Shown piece by piece: positions 57,886 through 64,000 of a stretch of DNA of 64,000 nucleotides; position 1 is the first letter of the stretch; each line of letters starts with the position of its first letter. This DNA comes from Sipunculus nudus (taxonomy: Eukaryota; Annelida; Sipuncula; Golfingiida; Sipunculidae). Position numbers and translations under genes: made by a program. The stretch is from the NCBI GenBank assembly GCA_026874595.1, contig CM049322.1, positions 38,246,340 through 38,310,339 on the forward strand. Direction: 5' to 3'. The notes beneath the pieces are model-generated. The model was not told the origin of the DNA, ran no database searches, and worked only from the letters and a program-made list of their open reading frames with translations.

Positions 57886-60701
57886 GTCAAATCTAACTTG
57901 ACATGTTCTCTACGTCATAAATTCGAACTTTGGGTCCGATGATTGTTCAACAGAAATACCAATACTTTGTTTCTTTAACCGTGTTTTCATGTTTGTCTGG
58001 TAATGGATCTCCCTCCCTTAGTCATACTGTACTTTCAACCGTGTTGACAGTTCATACGATACTGGTTTAACTCCAGGTTTCAATTTTACATAACTTATAC
58101 CAAATAGAGAATCGTTCAAAGCAAGTCTTACATATGCTGGTCTCAGCCATTGGTATACATTACCTGTGGGCGTCAAAGTGCCTCAAGCTTGATGTAGATT
58201 GTCATATTAAGCGCTTGTATCATATTTACCTTCCTACGTTCTTTGTATTAAGTTTCCTATCAAGTGAAATATAAAACATTTGACCTGTCTGATCAACATA
58301 ATGTATAAAATCATAATTTGCCTTTTTGAAATATTTTGCCTGGGCAACAATAGACCTTGCTGTTTGAAGTTCGCATTTTAGTGCTAAATGAGCTCTTGCT
58401 TTTGTGCCGATAAACACCGCTCCCTCTGTGTGAAGATATTACCCAGCATTCCAAAATCTGATACATTTAAATGTGCAACCTGTTTTAAAAGTGCCAAATT
58501 GATTCCATTAGAAACAGCTGAAAATTAAAACGCTCAGTCGATATTGTTCTGTTTCCATTTCTTGTCACCCTGTGCGAAAGATAAAAGAACGAAAGCGGTT
58601 ACAGCTCTTTGTAATTTGATCTAAAAATCACTGCGTGTTAAATGTGTTACTGCATATATGTTTCTGGTTAATATTACAGTAATGCCCGTGTGCTTGTCTA
58701 ATGGCTTGTTATTAAATACCTCGTTCTTATTCCTTTAAGTATCTATGGTTGGTATGATACGTTCATTAGGTAATGTTGTATATCCTTACATCTTAGTGTA
58801 AATAGTTATACCTGTCCAACGAACTTGATACAAGATACAAGATACAAGATTAATTCTATACCGAAGCAGGCATTTGACTTGCGGGTGATATCATAAGAAT
58901 TAGTGCTGAGAGGAAAAAAATACATAGTATCCTCATAGTAGCAAGAATACATAAAAAGAAATTAGGTGATAATAGTGTGATGTGTCTATGCATTAAACAA
59001 TCTAAAATATTTGAATAAAAATGAGTTTGAGTACCTGTTTGTTCAACATTTAAGAGACTGCAGCCTTCAGCCGGACCTTAACCAGACAATATTATCACTA
59101 AGCTACTCGGAATCTTCAACAATTCTTTTCAGTGTATCCATAACTTTATTTTCCTAAATACTATATATGTTCCCTAAGTTAAAACCAAGAACATTTTCTG
59201 CTATTTTTCTTATCCGTTCAATTTTCTTTTTGTTTTGAATTGTCAGATTTCCCCACCAGCATATCAAAGCATAAGATATAAAACTCTATATAAATCAGGT
59301 AGTTCATGGTCCATATTAAAAAAAAATTCCTTGGGTAAGATTTCTTCAAAGTCCTTGTGGGAAAAGATGAATGGTATAGAGATCGATGATTACATATAAA
59401 AAAAACCCCGACAATTAATGTTATACATTAATAATTTTAAAAAATGTATGATAGAATCATTTCAAACACGGCAAGCAGATGGCGCTGTCAGGCAAATGAG
59501 GTATCGTGCATATATTGTTCATGAAGTATTATTTGCGTGGAAATGATTTCTTTATGTCATAAGTTTATTTTTATGCCGAGGATAGAGGATTTACAAATGT
59601 CCCACGTGGACCCCGCGGAGAAAGTGTTTGTTTTTGTTAACATACGTTAAACATAATCAGAAACCAAACCGATGGTATCAATTAATTTTGCAAGGCAGTT
59701 ATAGATGTCATTTGGACAAATTTAACTTATGTCCAGAAGATGTGATAGTGAAATAGTCCGAAGCATCTGTTAAGACACCAAAATTACTTCCTTATTCTTA
59801 TAATTCAACGTGATTACTCAAATACTCATTTTCTGTCATTTGTTTCTCCTTCGTATTGATTTGGTCAGCCGAGGGCGGAAACGTCCAGCTGACAGATATC
59901 GATATCAAATTTTGAGGACTTCTTGAAACTTAAGCAAAGGGGTGTAAGGACTCATCAATAGAAATATTAGTTCCTGAAGAATCAACAATATTATGGCTGT
60001 AGAGACTTTTATTACCCTCAAATATCTGGCCTCTAAAGTTTAATATTCTGATGGATCGGACAGAGCTATGTGACAAGGGCAAGGAGAGCAGGAGCATGGG
60101 TTAAATCCGGAATGCAAGCCTCCGCCATGCGGGGTTCCCTATTTCTCAACATTATATTATGGTACCTGCCAAAAGTTATAAATAAAGCCGTTAAGCTACT
60201 TATGAAAACATGGGGAAAAAAAACATGCGACACTTGCCATCGTTTTAAAGATAGTTCGCACGCCACCTGATGGCCATAACACGCAACTTCACAAAAGAAA
60301 TTTTTTTTTTAAACCGTTGTTTCTCCTGTGTTTCTTCTTAACTGTTTCTTCTCCTATTTGCTATGGTTAAGAGACACACGTGGACTGTGTATGAACAATT
60401 ATATTCCTGGCTTTCAATAGGTGGGATTATTGATGAGTCCTCAATGCTCAAGCCAAAATTTTGGAGTGTCACATGGGATTTTGGAGCGTCCTAAGAAGAG
60501 GAGATCTACATTAATGTGTAAAGCTTTATGTAAATTTAAATATACTTTATGATAAATGATTAGATACCATGTCATTAGATTATTTGATTATTATGTAATG
60601 TAAGAGTCAGTTGTCTCAGCAAAGGTGTCACACCACTGACCGGGAATAATGGTAGTCTGTAAAGGTCAGTGCCTGCTTAGAGCCAGCTCGTATCCTCTCG
60701 G
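57886..60701. other. No gene seen over 2.8 kb
   Basis: A GATACAA triplet repeat at about 58,828-58,852 and the 5' tip of the GCCTCCGC-ended repeat (GGAATGCAAGCCTCCGCCAT) at about 60,108. No coding frame recognised. Confidence 0.5.
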
Positions 60702-60867
60702 TGTAACAGGGGCGTCCGATCGGACAATTTGACCCCCTAAACTGAGCGTCCGAAAAAGATTTCATACGTCAGAGACGCTTACCCACACGCTCCTGAAATC
60801 CCTGATTGTTACTTTCAGGATTTGAAGTATGGGAATTTTTCGTTTCCCTGTAACATGGTATCAGACC
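60702..60867 (+). mobile_element. Possible short LTR plus primer binding site fragment
   Basis: TGTAACAGGGGCGTCC at the left and TTTCCCTGTAACA at the right bound about 154 bp. Directly after it, TGGTATCAGA at 60,856-60,865 matches the start of the initiator-Met-type primer site used by many LTR elements. No second LTR or polypurine tract was found, so this would be a truncated element. Chance remains possible because the primer match is only 10 bases. Confidence 0.35.
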
Positions 60868-62607
60868 CGAATGCTCAGTGTCAGTTGACACCGACGGGGA
60901 TCGCTAGTGTTGGGGATATGTTCTATAATATTTCTGCGGATTAATGATTAACAAAATGATTTTCATAATGATTAATCAAACGAATTTCTTATTTATTAAT
61001 AAAGATTCGTGTGTAAAAAGAGTTGAAGATTTAAATCAATATATGAAAAATGCAATTATCGCAATATATTAATTACATTGTTAATTATAAAAATATTTGC
61101 CCCGTACACTTCACCAAAGCCCATGAGACATTAAAATAAACGTAAGATATAAAAAGCCTTAACATAAGATAGACATTCGAAGAAAATTAACTTAATTAAA
61201 ACAAAGAAACAACTTTTTAAAGGAGTAATCCGAAAAAAATATAGGATATCTTGAAGGTATTCTAGATTACTGGGGGTAATCTTTAACGGGGTAATCTGAA
61301 ATCGCTACATCGGCGAAAGCGGCGATGACGGCGTGTTAGCTGATCGACAGTTCGTGTTGGCTTATCACGGACATAAAACAAATATTCCCTTGCGCGGAAG
61401 GGTACATTTTCCACATTAGCGATGATAAACCAACGGAAAGCCAACGCGAAGCTTTCAAGCGATCACGATAGTGCTTAATTTGAGCGACGTGGAGGGATCC
61501 GGGAGAGAAAAAAATAATTCCGGCTTGGCGCGGATTAATATCAGTTTCGGCCTTAATGCATGATGTCATTCGCGGAAGCGGACGAGGGGCTCTGCGTTAT
61601 GGCGCCTTAATTTCGAGCGCTCCTGCACGCTTCGACAATTTGCTTGGTAATCTCTTTTTTATTGTTGACTCACGTTCCCTGCACGCAAAAGTGCCAGAAA
61701 ATATTATTTTATTGCCAAGCGCGTCCATTTCTACTCTGCCATATATTTGGGCTCATTTGCAGTTATGGAGGTGATGGACGCAAATGCGCGGTAAAAATCT
61801 GTTTCTACTTTGCTGGAAATTGGATCTTTATTTGCTTTTTATCACCAGTAACTGTATTTTAACACCTTGGTCTGCTCGTAGGGCACGTATCAGAAAATAT
61901 AAAAGAAGCACAAAAAGACTCTTATCAAATATTTCGCAATGCCACAAAACTGGACTCCCGTTGTCAAACCTATCAACAATATTGTTATGCACTTTTTAAT
62001 GTGCTCTTAGAACTGGCATATCGATTACCATATTTTTGGATTTAAGTACAACTTATTCGTGCCTGGCTGACTTGAATCACAGGTGTTTTTGTGGGAATTT
62101 CTTATTTTGCTTTTTGGATATCGGGAGGCCGATGCCCTTAGAAATGTTCGGAAATCTTTAAATGGAGTGCTGATTGCTCTCGCGAGGTTTTAATGATATG
62201 CCCCAACACTTTCTGAGCGTGTTTATTTTGATTAACGGTCTTTAGCCCCAACACTATCTGGTCCATGGTACTCATACATCGAACTTTATGTATTAAATGC
62301 ATTGACAGAAACGTAGGGAAAGGTTTTCCATGATTGATTGGTTAACGTATTTTGTCTAGTGCACAATCCTCTGAAATAAAAAAAAACCCTTATTACAGTC
62401 AACTCCTCCCGTGAACTTCCAACGGAAAAAAGCTCCCTTGCGGCTAATTAAGCTCCTGTTGCGGGAAAAAAATCTCCTTTCGTTACAATACAAATATTGG
62501 AAATAATAAGGTTTACTGATAGCGCAACTGCTGTTGATATATTTAGGTTATCTTTATCGTCAACCAAATATGTTTTTACTTTTTTATATTTTTTTTTTCA
62601 AAATTTA
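60868..62607. other. No gene seen
   Basis: AT-rich to 61,250, then apparently unique GC-balanced sequence (see 61,290-61,900). Confidence 0.5.
61290..61900. promoter_or_regulatory. Possible conserved or regulatory stretch (weak)
   Basis: About 600 bp with retained CpG, no microsatellite and no interspersed repeat. It has words such as GGCTTATCACGGACATAAAA, TTATGGCGCCTTAATTTCG, TGATGTCATTCGCGG and two GGATCTTTATTTGC/GTGATGGACGCAAATG-type AT/GC alternations. Overlapping frames on both strands (60-77 codons) lack domains. Composition only. Confidence 0.15.
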
Positions 62608-62825
62608 CCAGTCAACCCCTGTATTAAGGCAACTTTTATTAAGTCCCAAAAGTGACCGTTATACTAGATTTTTACTGTATTTACTACCCTTTCTATGGCC
62701 ACAATTAAATTTTACCTAAGGATAAACAAATGTTACGACATGCAATGAATTTCCGACACGGCCTCCCCGCTACCAGGGCTACTTCTAATTGTCGAACATT
62801 TGGTCGTATTAGCGAGGATTGACGG
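62608..62825. mobile_element. pogo/Tc1-mariner-like MITE, 218 bp
   Basis: Left end CCAGTCAACCCCTGTATTAA and right end (inverse) CCGTCAATCCTCGCTAATAC are imperfect inverted repeats, flanked by TA on both sides (62,606-62,607 and 62,826-62,827), the target of this superfamily. Non-coding. Confidence 0.6.
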
Positions 62826-64000
62826 TACCTCCCGGTGCCAGAAACGAACGGGTAGGCCAAATAGCTAAATATTATTCAAACACGGGGAAATAAATAACTA
62901 CACGGATCAAAATGTCTCGGGTAAACATCAACTGTGGCGCTAAACAAACATCGATCAATTTACTTTTGTTGTATTAGTTATAATGGTCCTGTCCCGGCAA
63001 CGTTGTAATGAACATGCGGATGTCATGTTCATAGATATCAGAGAGAATTGAGAAGTCGATACATGATTTAAGCACGGGGGTGGGCGGCTGGGGGGGGGGG
63101 GGAGCGGGATCGCAGGGTTTTGGCTGTAACTCGATCCCATAAAACCCTTCCAAAATATAAGCTCTACTTTCGCAAACCTCGAGAAGGCTTGAAATTGTCT
63201 TGATGCAAAATCCGGCTCTGCTTTTTTTTGTGTATTAGGTGTTTACTGCTCTATATCTTAGTTCTTTGATGAAAAGTGGGATCCACCCCCCCCCCCACCT
63301 GTGACCCCTCTAAATACGCCCCTTTGCACTAGAAATAACCTAATTCTTGGCGCCAATCGGCGCAATACATCTCAATACAACACGCGCCCTGCTAAGTTAG
63401 CTTAATTCAAACGATAAATAGAACCGATTCGCGTGACAAGTTCCTGATATCGGGATTGTAATTAAAAATTACGGTTCCTTTACCTCACGATCTGACCCGC
63501 CAGCAGACAGGGGGGTTTATCTAGGATATAACATTGGGGTAATAAATAGACAGGCAATAAATTGACAGAAACCTTTGTGGACTTTGTCTCAAGTATGTGT
63601 ACAGGTTGATTGTTGCTTCGTAGAAAAAGAATTTATGGTTTTCTAACAACATTCTGCAAAGAAGTCAGCACCAGGGACATTCTTCTGTAATTAGCTGAAG
63701 TGCCATGAGAAACAGTAACTTTTTCATTTTTTTGTGGCGATAGCCTTCTCCATTTCTAAAGTACATAAACACGCTTCGTTCACGTAATTTATAAATATGC
63801 GGGCATTTTTCTGTCAGATTTTGATGTTACAAGTAGCCTAGAAGTAACAAATTCTATGCAGGGATCTTTTAGGGTACCACAATTTTTGACTGTACATGTA
63901 ATATTGAGGAAAACATCCCAGACACTACCTATCTGCAAGACCTATCCGGGGGGATGCTATTTTAGAATTCGTCATGAACTTAGAAATTGGAGATAAACAA
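62826..64000. other. No gene seen; homopolymer runs
   Basis: G-run at about 63,091-63,102 and C-run at about 63,286-63,297. ACCCCTCTAAATACGCCCCT at 63,303-63,322 is the reverse complement of a hAT-like AGGGGCGTATTTAGAGGGGT end. No coding frame recognised. Confidence 0.5.

Overview
The window looks like non-coding chromosomal DNA of a marine invertebrate, most likely a mollusc. The base composition is AT-rich. There are many long (TA)n, (CT)n and (GT)n tracts, several SINE and MITE-like families in small copy numbers, and a decayed Ty3/Gypsy element with Gmr1-type gene order. The taxon is inferred; nothing seen here fixes the species. I found no convincing host gene, exon chain, rRNA or true tRNA gene. 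Nearly all open frames are translated microsatellites, parts of repeats, or chance.

Layout. 0-12 kb: a 44-bp minisatellite cut by the window edge, scattered microsatellites, a SINE, a degenerate ~150-bp tandem array (7.84-8.48 kb), a GAGTC-rich MITE-like repeat and a MITE with CGATAT-rich ends. 12.5-14.3 kb: a dispersed GCCTCCGC-ended repeat, most of which lies in a recent ~815-bp tandem duplication with two long (CT)n tracts. 15-16.3 kb: two more SINE copies. 19.6-21.4 kb: a short tRNA-like LTR-type repeat and an 809-bp solo LTR with a perfect 4-bp target duplication. 22.4-24.8 kb: CT-rich tandem units and a ~700-bp G-depleted strand. 31-34 kb: a ~600-bp family present as two direct copies and one inverted copy, giving an ~800-bp-arm inverted repeat. 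36.4-40.2 kb: a ~1.8-kb tandem duplication whose copies differ by three insertions, one with a clear target duplication and an empty site in the sister copy. 45.8-47.9 kb: a second SINE family in both orientations.

The centrepiece is 49,418-54,184. It is a minus-strand retroelement in permuted order: short LTR-like repeat, gag, protease, integrase, polypurine tract, a 628-bp LTR, a tRNA-Pro-type primer binding site, leader, short LTR-like repeat, flanked by ATAT on both sides. This fits insertion of a one-LTR circle by a single crossover at a pre-existing short repeat, or a chimeric element. Reverse transcriptase and RNase H are missing. Gag carries a SCAN-like capsid region, and the remaining frames are broken by stops and substitutions at key residues, so the copy is dead.

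Right of it (54-64 kb) are more MITE-like copies, a possible short LTR with an initiator-Met-type primer site, a pogo/mariner-like MITE with TA target duplication, and a stretch of apparently unique sequence that could hold regulatory DNA.
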